In this document: positions 53,323 through 64,000 of the stretch, one piece after another
How the letters are laid out: every line of letters begins with the position of its first letter
How positions within the stretch are numbered: the stretch's first letter is position 1
Assembly (NCBI GenBank): GCA_023078685.1
Contig: JALGAS010000004.1
Coordinates: forward strand, 5,642,001-5,706,000
DNA from: Neopestalotiopsis rosae
Taxonomy: Eukaryota > Ascomycota > Sordariomycetes > Amphisphaeriales > Sporocadaceae
Direction: 5' to 3'
DNA: 64,000 nt
Translations under genes and position numbers: made by a program
The notes under the pieces: model-generated
Database searches by the model: none
The model's input: the letters and a program-made list of their open reading frames with translations, nothing else
Told to the model about the DNA's origin: nothing

Positions 53323-56300
53323 ATGGCGCCACACTTACGGATAGGAGTTGATGTTGGAGGGTAAGATGCGAAATCAGTGATTCTTGAAAAGTTTGTGCCA
53401 ATGACTAACAAGGCCAATAGCACCAATACCGACGGTGTCATTCTGGACCCCAGCAGGTCACAAGAGTCGGATCGGGGCATCGTTGCGTGGAAAAAGTCGA
53501 GCACAACCAAGAACCCCAGCGATGGCATCAATAATGTCATTAGTGAGAGTGAGTCTATCGTTGTTCGTGTGGGCTTTGTAGTAGAATGCATGCACTAACA
53601 CTTTGTCAGTGTTTCGCGAGTCCAACGTGAACCCAGAAGACGTCGCGAGCGTCACCATTGGCACTACGCACTTCATCAATGCAGTGGTGGAAATGGATCA
53701 GTCTCGTCTGGCCCGAGTTGCCGTGTTGCGACTGTGCGGACCCTTCTCAAAAGAGATTCCCGTGGGAGTAGATTGGCCGCCCAAGCTCAGAAATATCATT
53801 TGCGCATACAGGGGGCTGATCGATGGTGGACTGGAGATTGACGGCACATTAATCTCGGAGCTAGACGAGGACGAGATTCGTCGACAGTGCGAAAACATCA
53901 AGTCCAAGGGTATCAAGAGCATCGTGGTGGCTGGAGTCTTTAGCCCCATTGATGTGGTCTACCGGCAAGAGGAGCGAGCTGCCGAGGTGATTCGCGAGGT
54001 CTACCCTGAAGCCGACATTGTCATTTCCAAGGACGTTGCCAACATTGGATTCCTGGAGCGTGAGAACGCAGCCGTGCTCAATGCGGCCATCTTGTCGTTT
54101 GCGAGGCGTACAATTCATTCCTTCCAGAACGCAGTAGGCAGCCTCAAGCTCAATTGTCCCGTGTTCCTTACCCAAAACGACGGCACGATATTGCCCGCCA
54201 GTTCCGCTGCACAAGTCCCCATTAGGACTTTCTCCAGCGGCCCGACCAACTCCATGCGCGGCGCGGCATTCCTGACGCAAGGACTCGACAAGGAAGCCAT
54301 GATGGTGGTGGATATCGGCGGCACCACCACCGACGTGGGGCTGCTGCTCAAGAACGGCTTCCCGAGGCAGGCCGCGGCCTACAGCGAAATCTCGGGCGTG
54401 CGGACCAACTTTTCCTACCCCGACGTGCGGAGCATCGGTCTCGGCGGCGGCTCCATTGTGCGGGTTGCTGACGACAATGCGACCGTCTCTATTGGCCCCG
54501 ACAGCGTGGGCTATCAGATCCAGACCAAGGCCCTGGTGTTTGGCGGCAACGTCGCCACCGCCACCGACTACACCGTCCTGGCCGACGCGGCCGTCCAGAT
54601 CGGCGACCGCGCCCGGGTAGCGGAGGCCGAGCTAGGGCGCCACCTGGCCGCCTTCAAGGCCGAGGTCGCGGCCAAGATTGAGCGCGTCATTGACGTCATG
54701 AAGACGTCGCCCGAGGACATACCCGTGGTGCTAGTCGGCGGCGGCGCCGTCATCGCCCCCGACGCCCTCCGGGGCGCCAGCAAGGTCATCAAGCCGCAGT
54801 GGTCCGGGGTCGCCAACGCGATCGGCGCGGCCACGGCGCGCGTGTCGGGCGTCGTCGACTCCATTGAGAGCACCGAGTCCAGGACGCTGGCGCAGGTGAT
54901 TGAGGCGCTCTCGCAGCGGGCGGTTGACCAGGCGGTGGCCAATGGGGCTTTGCGTGACACGGTGACGATTGCCGAGGTGGAGAGTCTGGCTCTACAAGTG
55001 AGTTAATATCATTGCAAAGGAGAGACAATTGATTTGGACTGCTAACATTATACACAGTACATTGCCGACAAGTCTCGAATCGTCATCAAAGCAGTTGGAG
55101 ACTTTGACTTTTCGAGAACGGATCTCTCTGGTGTGCCTGAGACTCTGACAGGTGGCGAAGACACCCCCGGCGAAGATGGCGGCAGCGCGTCCGACGAGGA
55201 GTCACTCAAAGGCATCGTCGACAATGACGAGGCTCCGGACAAGCTCGTCTTCACCAAGAGCTATATTGACGAGTACAAGCCCAAAGTGGTCAACAGGCAG
55301 TGGTACATTTCGGAAACAGACCTCGACTGGATCAGTATTGGCTGTTACATCCTCGGCACGGGAGGCGGCGGCTCTCCTTATCAGCACATGTTGCGGCTGC
55401 GAGAAATGCTCAGGGCGGGAGCCACGGTGCGCGTGGTTTCCCCGTGGGAACTCAATGACAAGGATATTGTGGCCTGCGGTGGAGGAAAGGGATCTCCTCA
55501 AGTATCTATCGAGAAGCCCTACGGAGATGAGTAAGTCCACGTGTTCGTGCAGTCTGATTGCTTTTACTGACTTCTCGGTATCAGGATGATGGAGTCTCAG
55601 AACGTCCTGTATGAATACCTAAAGATCAAGCCAGATGCCGTCATTAGTCTGGAGATCGGTGGCGGAAACGGACTCCAAGGACTTATTCTTGGAGCTTCCA
55701 CAAACATGGACATACCGTGCGTTGATGGCGATTGGATGGGGCGGGCTTACCCCGTGTCCTGGCAGACGACGCCCGTGGTATTCGAAAAGAAGGCGACAAT
55801 GGTTCCCTCTGCTATTTCCGACGGAAATGGAAGAGTCATGGTATGCCCTTAGATGGACTCTCATCACGGGAAGAATCAGACACTGACAGTTTGCAGATCA
55901 TGACCAAGGCGCGGACAGAGTTGGAGGTAGAGCGTGCATTCCGTGCCGCACTTTCTCAAATGGGATCGCACGTAGGCTGCGCAAAGGGTCCCGTCTCGGG
56001 AAGCAACACCAAGACCTGGGTGGTTGAAAACACCATTTCCCTGTCGTGGCGCATCGGACGCGCAGTAGCCATGTCACGCTGCACGAATCAAGTCGATACC
56101 GTCGCCGAGTCAATCATTGACGAGGTTGGCGGACCAAAGTCGGCCAAGGTCCTCTTCAAGGGCAAGATTGTCGGAGTAGAGAGAATCACCAGAATGGGAC
56201 ATGCTTACGGCGAAGTCATCATCGAGTCTGCTTCAGAGGATGGCAAGGGGCCCGTGGAGAGGATAGTCATTCCCTTCAAGAACGAAAACATATTCGTCAA

Positions 56301-56647
56301 GAAGATTGGCCCGGATGGACAAGAAGAGGTAAGAGAAAACATTCTGACATTGATCCCGCGCTTTTCAATGTTGCTGACTGTTCAAATCACAGATACTTGC
56401 TGTGGTGCCTGATCTTGTTTGTGTCATTGATGCGCAAAACGGCGAGGCCATTGGTACGCAGGAATACAGATACGGTCTCCTCGTTGTGGTCTTGGGCATA
56501 ACAGCATCGGAAAAATGGACGTCTACTCCCAGAGGCATTGAGATTGGTGGACCTCGAGGCTTTGGATTCAATGAATTGGAGTACAAACCAATCGGAAATT
56601 TCGAGAAGCCGAGATCGGTCATTGACGAGTTTGATGTTTCGGCATAG
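53323..56647 (+). CDS. Hydantoinase/oxoprolinase A fused to DUF917
   Basis: Seven exons (53323-53360, 53421-53548, 53610-54997, 55058-55530, 55585-55840, 55897-56328, 56393-56647) give 989 residues. The N-terminal part is hydantoinase A: RIGVDVGGTNTDGV at residues 5-18, GTTHFINAV, and VVDIGGTTTDVGLL, the two ASKHA phosphate-binding turns that handle ATP. From about residue 603 (ISIGCYILGTGGGGSP) the chain is a DUF917 domain (CGGGKGSP, EIGGGNGLQG). No hydantoinase-B subunit is nearby, so this fusion may work alone. Known relatives hydrolyse hydantoins, 5-oxoproline or N-methylhydantoin with ATP. The divergent NCS1 permease is a natural supplier of a cyclic ureide substrate. Confidence 0.92.
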
Positions 56648-57649
56648 TTCAACACCTCAATAAACGTAATGATTACAATCTTTGGTCTCTTCGTCCTCAT
56701 AAAATATAGTGTCCTCTCAGGAGTCCATGAATCGAAGAGTTTCAGGAATATCTTCAATTGAGTAGACTAACCACGTGGGATCAATTACATCTTGTCTGCC
56801 ATGGTTGACCGAAGTGCTGAATCATTGCGATACTGAATTTCCTGGAGGCAAGCAAGTTCTGGGTTTCGGGAGAAAGATCCCCGAATGATACAGTTGTGTA
56901 AGTACGTACCTGCATATCTACGTCAGCACGTTGCGCCTGTCACTTGCCGAGGCCAGACCATGAGGCGGAGTTCGAGTGGCAACCCGTTTCGCGTCACGGT
57001 TTCGGGTGCCCAGACCCGTAGGAAGGTTGTAGGGCCAGCGGCATTACTGGTGGCGTCTGCATTCCCTTTGACACGCATGACATCGGGGCGTTGAAAGCCC
57101 TACGAAAGCGAGCCGAGGCATGTGCCAAATGTGCCTCGTTGATGAAACAAGACTATAACGCCACTGACATATTGAACCGTGACCAACGGATTAGCGGACG
57201 GATTGTCAAGTCACTTGGCGTTGGCGAGTTTATTTCAGATTATTTCCAGGTGGCGGTGAGTGAGCTAAAAATGATGGCAAGCCTCGAGTTTTTGATTTCC
57301 AAGTGAAGACATACATGATCAAGATCCCTTGTCATGGTTTCACTATACCGAACAGTTCGCCCTACAACGGGATGCTTGCATTAGCGTGAACCAGTCAACT
57401 GGGTATGTGTAGGTTATACTCGGACGCTTGGATTGCTTGAACAGCGGCATTACAGAATATTGTAAGATAGTATTTTGAAATTGTAAATAAATTTGAAATC
57501 GTTTCTGCCAAAAATGAAATTACACACTAAATCTACAAGACCCCGAACCTTTTCCCAACCAAGCATTATCGTTACCTGGTCCGAACGGACTCGACGGAAC
57601 CCAAACTCTCGTACATTTGATGACATAGGGAAATTTATATCTTAAAAAT
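56648..57649. other. 1-kb convergent intergenic region
   Basis: Lies between the hydantoinase and FMO stop codons. Small plus-strand frames at 56885-57306 have no recognisable content and may be decayed sequence. No repeat seen. Confidence 0.5.
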
Positions 57650-59400
57650 TTAGTTCTTGGCGTCGGGGTGCTTCTGCTTCCATTCCTGGAACAGTCCAGC
57701 AAAGTCGCCGGGCGCGTAGGGGGTGGTGAGCTCGGCAATCATGCCGCCCTTGCGGTGGTTGTTGAGGCCAATGTCCTTGAGCAGCAGGTCGACAAAGGGC
57801 AGCGAGTCAAAGACGAAGTCGGGCAGGCTAGCGCCGTAGCCGCAGGGGTACCGCCACTTGCCCCACTGGGTGTGCAGCATGACCTCGTCCGAGACCTCCT
57901 CGTCCGTCTTGGCCACGCGCTCGAGCTGGCCGTCGAGGAACATGGAGATCCAGAGGCCCTGGATCGAGGCGCACACGGCGGTGCCGACGGTCGAGATCAT
58001 GCCGGCAAAGGCCAGGTTGCGCTTCTGCACGAAGCTCGGCGGCACGGCGAAGCGGTAGAAGCGGAGGGGCTCGCCCTTCTTCTCCTCGAACCGCAGCTTG
58101 GGCTGGTCCTTGAGCAGTGGGAACATGGCGAGCACCTTGTCGTCGGCCTCCTTGTTGAGCTGCGCGAGCTCCTTGTCCGACACGGGCAGGCTGAGGCCGG
58201 CGGCGTCGAGGCCGCTAATCTTGAGCGACGACTCCTTCTTCCAGCCGGTCGAGCAGATCATGACGTCGGCGTCCAGCACGGTGCCGTCCTCGAGGTGGCA
58301 CTTCTTGCCCTCGAGGTGGTCAATATTTTGAATGTGCACCTTAATCTTGCCCTGCTTGACCATGTCAAAGAACGGCGTGCTGTAGTTGAGGATACTGAGA
58401 CCACTGCCGATCCAGAATGCCGATTGCCAGGGCTTGAGCTTTGCCAGTTCAGGATGGGAGTCGTAGTCGTTGGCCTTGATGACGTCGTTGCCCAGGATGC
58501 TCCAGAACGACTTGACCAGGAAGCGTCCGAGAGCGGTGCCGTGGAGGAACTTGCGGGCCGAGACGTATCCGTCCTCATCACCCCAGGGGCAGGGGCTGAA
58601 CCAGGTCATCCACCGCACAAACAAGAGCTTGTCGAGACGTCTCTTCAAGGGGGTGACGAACGGGGGTGCGATCCAGACGGGTCCGTGGCCGTCGGGGCGG
58701 ATGACGAGGTCGACGGTGGCGCCGGCCTCGACGCAGGCGTGGGCGACATCAAAGGCCGACTTGGCTCCACCGACTACAACGGCGTTCTTGATGCCCTTGA
58801 GGGTATCGGCCCGGTCGCAAAAGTCCTTGGCGTGGTACAGGGGGGCCTCGAATGACTCTGCGCCCTTGTAGTTGGGCATGTTTGGCGTCGAGGTCAAGCC
58901 AGTGGCCAGCACCAGCTTTGCCGTCTCAATCTTCTTCTGGCCCTCGGGCGTCGTCACGGTCAGGATCCAGCTGCCCGACGGTAGCGACTCGACGCCATCC
59001 ACCTGGTGCTTGAATTTTACGCGGTCCAGGAATCCGAAATGCCGCGCGTAGTCTGTGAGATACTGGTTGAGGACGGCGCCTGGAATGTGGTTGTCTGCCT
59101 TCACACCATACTTTTCGCTCATGGGGAAGTCTGGGTACTCATACGTTCCCAGCATGTTGTTGGACTTGAGTCCGGGGTATAATCTGTGCTCGGCCCATGT
59201 TCCACCGCACGAAGTTGCAGACTCGAGGACTACAATGTTGTCATTTGGCCTCAACTCTGTGCAAGCCTTTGCAGCCGCAAGTCCAAACCATCCTGTCTTT
59301 TGAGTTAGAGTCACGATACATGAGAAAAAAAAGGGGGCGCGTGTTTAATGGGGGAGACCGTACCGGCACCAACAACCACCAGGTCGTAACTTTGATCCAT
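57650..59400 (-). CDS. Flavin-containing monooxygenase (FMO/Baeyer-Villiger type)
   Basis: Exons 59364-59400 and 57650-59292 (minus) give 559 residues. The intron splits the first FAD-binding motif (VVVGAG...GLAAAK). A second Rossmann motif, VVVGGAKSAFDVA, would bind NADPH. CSTGWKK corresponds to the ATG-containing segment near the C-terminal side of the FAD domain. The classical FxGxxxHxxxW/D stretch appears degenerate (ESFEAPLYHAKDF), so exact class is uncertain. Members oxygenate nitrogen, sulphur or ketone groups. A hydrophobic C-terminal region is present, but no clear membrane anchor. Confidence 0.88.
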
Positions 59401-60979
59401 GACTGTGACTGACTGTGATTGACCAACCAAACAATATAGCTAAAAGAGTGCACGTGTGCTTTTCTCAAGCCTCGAAAATGTGACGAGAATATGAAAAGGT
59501 ATTGGCTGGTTGTTTGTCTTGACTCACGCAACGACTTACTTCACCATCCTCCCCTCGACCAGGCCAGAGGAGGAATCCTTTAAGTAAATTCGATCCATGC
59601 TCCTATTACCCCATATTCAATTTCACCCTTATCAGACGCCTATTGATGGATTATCATACTAGCCTCTGGTTTACGCGCAAGTTATCATGGGCTTCAACCG
59701 CCACTACGTGGACCGGCTAGCGCACCCTGAAAGCCCTTTTTTGGAACAACTGGCAGAATGGCGGATGGAAGCCCAGAGACACGACAGTGGGACGAACACA
59801 CACACGACTTTCCGGGGTTGTTGCTCAGCTCCAGCGGAGGCTGACCCAGGCCTGGCTCCGGGCTAGGGTCCATCCAAAGCCCGCCCAGCTCACGCAACTC
59901 CTCCTCGTCTCCAGCCAGACAGTTGCCAGACAATACCAATCAATAGGCTGTTCTTTGCCCACTGCCCACTGGAGGGAGACGACAGCAACGACTCAAACTC
60001 GTCGGCTGTGGACATTGGACCGAACGACGTCTTGCCCTATCTGGTTCGACAGCCGGTCGTTGTCGGTCAGCCAGCAAACGGGTTTGGCGGAAATGGTGGC
60101 ACGGTTCATCTAAGGTTCGCGCTACTGTTCTGTATCTGGCAACGTGCAAATCTGGGCCGGTTTCCCCTAGGGAACCTTGATTCATGTGTGTGGTTGTGTG
60201 GTGGTCGCACTCAACAGAGATAAGCTTGGTCTACTTACTACTGTACGCTACAAAGTACACAGTTCAGCGATCTGTCTGGGGAAAAAAGGGAATAGAATAG
60301 AATACCAACCCCCTTTGCATCAATGCGTGTGTCATAATTTCAAGGCGTACAATCTGGGGTAAGTCACTTATCTTGGCTACCTATAGTTAGCCTATAAAGT
60401 ACGTAGGGGTCCAGTGGGCCAAGTTTGCCTCAGCGCCTCTCAGCAAGTTGGTGCCCCCCAAGGAAAGCCCTGTATTGAAGTCGGATAGTGAACCGGTAGT
60501 GCGGAGGTGTCACTGCCGCAGCCGCTTTGCATAGGACGACAGACGAGTCGGCCGGTTGCAACGGAGGAGAGATACACACAACTCGTGTCTGTATGCGCAA
60601 ATCCCAAACCGCCACAAGCCCTGCACATCTCGATTGTGTGTATGCCTTTTACACTGCTTCTGCAAGTCATTCGAGAAGCTGTCTTCGGCAGTGCGCTGAC
60701 GTTTTGGGAGAGTCAGTTTTGCGGTAGAGAAGAAAAAAGAACTGTTAGGTTCATGCAAAGTACGTAGTACACAGGGTCCCGCGCCGTTGACGAATTGAGA
60801 GATTCGGCCTGCAATGACTCGGCAGCCGGCTTCGGGAGATAGAGTTTTTTTTAAGCATGAGTCTGTGAACACCTGCAGCCTTGAATCGCAACATGGAAGA
60901 AAAAAAGAATTTCAATCACATGAATATATGGTATCTTGGTTTTCATTCATAATTTGTCTTGGCTATGTGATTTGTTATA
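59401..60979. other. 1.6-kb intergenic region
   Basis: FMO 5' flank and SDR 3' flank. A TGACTG-type short repeat and CACGTG (59451-59456) lie within 60 bases of the FMO start. TCGGCCGG at 60548-60555 is a near match to the recurrent palindrome but sits far from any start codon. No gene is supported. Confidence 0.5.
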
Positions 60980-61868
60980 TTACTCGTAGGTGATGAGGCC
61001 GTCAATAGTACCAGCATGCAGTCCACCAGTAATAGGAATATCTGCAGCCGTCGTGAACTTGGCAGCCTCGCTCAGCAAGTATACAACCGCGCCCGTGAGA
61101 TCGTTTTGCGTGCTGAGTCGCTGCATGGGAGGAGCCAGCCACATTTGCTCGCCCTGGCCCTTGGTCTTGGATGCGCGAACGTCCCTGGTCATTTGCGAGT
61201 CCACGAAGCCCGGAGAAATGGTGTTGACGCGAATATTGTGAGGTGCCAGCTCGACGGCCAGCGCCTTGGACAGCATCAGAATACCGCCCTTGGAAGCATT
61301 GTATGCTGCCATGCGGTACCCCGGCAGTCCAATGTGTGCGGATTGAGAAGCGATCAAGACCATGCTGCCTCCCTTGCCTTGCTTCAACATTTGCTTTGCG
61401 CACAGTTGTGCAACAAAAAATGTGCCACGGACCTGTTCATTTGAGTGAGCAACCTGCCTCTTAACTGCGCCTACTGCTCTTCTCGAGAAAACTTACATTA
61501 ATCTCCTGTATTCTTGTAAATTCCTCCCAGGTCTGCTCGATAAAGGGCTTATCAATGGCAATACCGGCAGCGGGAACGCAGCCATCTATCGAACCCAGTT
61601 CTTCCAGAGCCTTTGCGAAACTCGAGTTCAGATCGTCCTCCTTGGTCACATCGGTACGAATGTAGACCGTCTTGACGCCGAATCGTTCAGACAAGGTGTT
61701 GAACTCTTCCAAAGGCTTTTGTTGAATGTCCATAACTGCGATATTTCCTCCCATTTCTGCAATCGCCCGGGTCACGGCGAACCCAATGCCCTGGGCACCG
61801 CCTGTGACAATATAGTTGCGGCCCTTCAGCTCAAACATGGGCCGCACATCTTCCAGCTTGTCACCCAT
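60980..61868 (-). CDS. Short-chain dehydrogenase/reductase, first of two
   Basis: Exons 61497-61868 and 60980-61432 (minus) give 274 residues. TGGAQGIG near residue 23 binds NAD(P), and the Asp after the second strand (VMDIQQ) favours NAD. The catalytic Ser is in LIASQSAH, and Tyr/Lys are in AAYNASKGG; VNTISPGFVDS follows. It is a classical SDR of the sorbose/mannitol or 3-oxoacyl reductase type that interconverts an alcohol and a ketone. TCGGCCGA at 62247, 379 bases upstream, suggests it may be part of the palindrome-linked set. Confidence 0.92.
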
Positions 61869-62700
61869 TGTGATTATTGTTGATTATTTGAATTGTTGTT
61901 TAGGTGAGTGATTTGAAACAGTTGATTGTGTTGGATTTTGGGTATAATTTTTACGATGATTGATGAGAATGAACAGCGACTATACAGATTCAAGCTTGGT
62001 TTCTTGAGCCGTCGCTCTTGCTGGATATGGATTTCATATGAAGCGGATAGTGAACCACGATTCACGTGCACTTGATCCCTTCTCATTGGACGATTTGGCT
62101 AGTCCCCAAGTTTTCCGCCGCCCCTGCTTGTCGGCAATGACACCATTTATTCCGTAAATTTGCTCCTTTTTTCGCCATTTGCGTAGTGGCCAAAGTGTAG
62201 TACTATGAAGGTCCCCTTGGTCCCTCTTCCGACCGCGCGGCCAAATTCGGCCGATCTTGACTCGCTGCTGATCAACGACCCACTGCCATGCCGGCGGGTA
62301 GGCGCCGCTGAACCTTAATAGCACACATCCCTGAGCAAGCCACCGGAACGTGGCCAGAAACAGTGGTGTGAACCTTGGGTCCCGGAAGGGCTGGTGGGCT
62401 GGGCTGATTTGGCCGGGTGGGTTTTTGGATCTCTGAATTCTTTTTACTATTGAGATTTACTTATGCAGGGCAGAACATAATATTGTCTCATCTCACCGCA
62501 GACTCCGCATTCTGGTCCGACAAGATGAAATAGGTACGAATCTGAAATCGAGATGAATGTCCATTTTCGGAATTTTACGTCATAAAATTATGACCCCAGA
62601 CTACTTGTATTTCTTCCCCCACAGGTGGCGTGAGACTGCGGTGATTTGGTCTGTATACAGTATACAGGTAGCAGTAGATGCACGTGGACCTCGTAGAGCC
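61869..62700. promoter_or_regulatory. Promoter of SDR 1 with palindrome
   Basis: About 0.8 kb between the SDR genes. It holds CACGTGCAC at 62063-62071 and the palindrome at 62247-62254. The right half is the 3' flank of SDR 2. Confidence 0.5.
62247..62254. promoter_or_regulatory. Palindrome TCGGCCGA
   Basis: Fifth exact copy of the element in the window (context TTCGGCCGAT), 379 bases before the SDR 1 start codon. Confidence 0.45.
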
Positions 62701-63872
62701 TCATGTCAAAATGTATCCGCCGTCGACGACCATGGCGTGTCCCTGCACAAAACTAGCCTTGGCGGAGCAGAGGAACAGCGCGGCGTCTGCGACCTCGTCG
62801 GGCTGCCCAATCCGGCCGACGGGTGCCATTTGCACAAACGGCTCTTGTCTGCGGCGGCTCTCGTCGTCCCACGCCGTCATGGGCGTCTCGATCACGCCCG
62901 GGCACACGCAGTTGACCCGGATGCCGTCCTTGGCGTAGTCTATCGCGTCGGAGCGCGTGAGGGATATGACGGCCGCCTTGGATGCGCTGTACGGTCCTAT
63001 AAGCCCAGCCAAGCCCCATCTTTAGATTAGTATATACTACTGGTAGTGTGCGGGGACCTTGTGATCGACCTTTTTTCTTTTGACATTGACAAATACGACG
63101 CAAAGAAGATAACTCTTGCTTACCCATCTTGGCTTTACTGACTATACCTAGCTGACTGGCAATGTTTACAATGGCTCCTCGTGCCGGTGCGCGGCCCGAG
63201 ACGTTGGTCTCCAGAGGTTCTTGCTTGATCATGGCACCCAGTTCCGCACGTGAGCATAGCCATACCCCGCGATAATTGATGGCTGTTGCAGATCCCCCAG
63301 AAAAGATCAATGTCAGCCAAGGCTCTCTTCCCTCCTTAGTCGCAGGGGAAGCATTGGAAACCTAGAAAGGAAGTTTCTTCGTGTGAAATCTAGTACTTAC
63401 CATTGATGCGATCAAAGTCCTCAAAGCTGGTCTCGGTGCACCGCTGACCCGTGCCCGGCACGCCCGCGCAGTTGACGGCGTAGTCTAGCCGCCCAAACGT
63501 GGCCACGACCTCGTCCACGAGGCTCTGCACAAACGCGGCGTCGGCAATGTCACCGGCTCTCGCGAGCACGGCGACTACTCCTTGGTCGTCGTCGTCGTCC
63601 TGGCCTGGCTGCAATTCCAAGATGGCCTGTTCGGTGGCCTTTAGAAGCTCGGCGTTGCGGTCAGTAATGGCGATGCTCTTGCATCCCTCGGTGACGAATG
63701 CTCTGGCTACCGCGGCGCCGATGCCTTTTGAGAGTGAGAAAAGAAGTTAGAGATTAGAACAACATCATGTCATTTTTCAACTCATGTATCATGCCAATGT
63801 GGTGTGAAACGTACCAGTCCCCGCAGCACCTGTGATCAATGCCACGCCTGGGTAGAGAGTCTTTCTGGTCAT
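62701..63872 (-). CDS. Short-chain dehydrogenase/reductase, second of two
   Basis: Exons 63815-63872, 63401-63724, 63124-63282 and 62701-62996 (minus) give 278 residues. TGAAGTGIG is split by the first intron; VNCAGVPG follows strand 4; the catalytic residues are Ser in NIASQ and Tyr/Lys in PYSASKAA. The end GHAMVVDGGYILT is that of a classical SDR. A run of five Asp (residues about 60-64) after LQPGQ is an unusual acidic loop. It is not a recent duplicate of the SDR next to it: intron positions and sequence differ. The upstream region is cut by the window edge about 130 bases before the ATG. Confidence 0.92.
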
Positions 63873-64000
63873 GGTAGCAGTCACGAAGTCGGAAAGTTCG
63901 GGTTCTTATTGTACGGAACCTTTGGACACGATCTCTGGTTGTGTTACACAGGGAAGGTATATGGGCTGTCCCTTGCAACGGCAGGGCGGAGAAAGCAAAG

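Noticed and set aside
56885..57306. Small plus-strand frames downstream of the hydantoinase
   Set aside because: They are short and overlapping, and have no domain or splice pattern; probably chance or decayed sequence.
57668..58855. A 395-codon plus-strand frame opposite the FMO gene
   Set aside because: It is a codon-bias shadow, Leu/Val/Gly/Glu-rich without motifs; the opposite strand encodes a clear flavoprotein.
1..64000. A polyketide or non-ribosomal peptide biosynthetic cluster
   Set aside because: Many tailoring-type enzymes are present (FMO, BBE, 2OG oxygenases, SDRs), but there is no PKS, NRPS, terpene synthase or prenyltransferase in the window. Catabolism explains the set better, though a core enzyme outside the window cannot be excluded.
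1..64000. CRISPR arrays, rRNA, intact transposons with terminal repeats
   Set aside because: None was seen. The only repeats are short tandem tracts and promoter palindromes.

Overview
The window looks like nuclear DNA of a filamentous ascomycete (Pezizomycotina, probably a Sordariomycete). Most genes carry short introns of about 50-110 bases with GTNNGT donors and YAG acceptors. Several families are typical of these fungi: binuclear Zn2Cys6 regulators, NCS1 nucleobase permeases, Pth11/SAT4-type rhodopsin-like membrane proteins, secreted BBE-type FAD oxidases and GH3 beta-glucosidases. I found no bacterial operons, rRNA, CRISPR array or convincing tRNA. Exon boundaries below were read by eye and each joined model keeps frame from ATG to stop, but none has transcript support.

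Left third (1-28 kb): a secreted GH3 beta-glucosidase, an MFS transporter, an unknown zinc-finger-like protein, a cytosolic copper radical oxidase with an unusual extra C-terminal Cys domain, a secreted M28 aminopeptidase, an FAH-family hydrolase convergent with a Zn2Cys6 regulator, a salicylate-hydroxylase-like FAD monooxygenase, a serine alpha/beta hydrolase and a quercetinase-like bicupin. This half reads as plant polymer and aromatic catabolism.

Middle (28-57 kb): a TPR protein, two XanA-like TauD dioxygenases, a secreted CDA-fold deaminase, an IPNS-like 2OG oxygenase, a secreted BBE oxidase, a rhodopsin-like membrane protein, two NCS1 permeases, a second Zn2Cys6 regulator, an alpha/beta hydrolase, a hydantoinase/DUF917 fusion, two small secreted proteins and a helicase remnant. 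Permeases, deaminase, xanthine-dioxygenase-like enzymes and hydantoinase together suggest salvage or breakdown of nucleobases or hydantoin-like ring compounds for nitrogen. GATA-factor motifs in the permease promoters fit that.

Right end (57-64 kb): an FMO-type monooxygenase and two SDRs.

The most interesting signal is a palindrome, TCGGCCGA (three copies extended to CTCGGCCGAG, one to 12 bases). It occurs five times in intergenic DNA shortly upstream of the two TauD genes, the deaminase, the 2OG oxygenase, the alpha/beta hydrolase and one SDR, with a partial copy at the second permease. Its half-sites are those of purine and pyrimidine regulators of the UaY/Ppr1 type but with no spacer. It may mark a co-regulated cluster controlled by the Zn2Cys6 protein encoded at 43792-46028.
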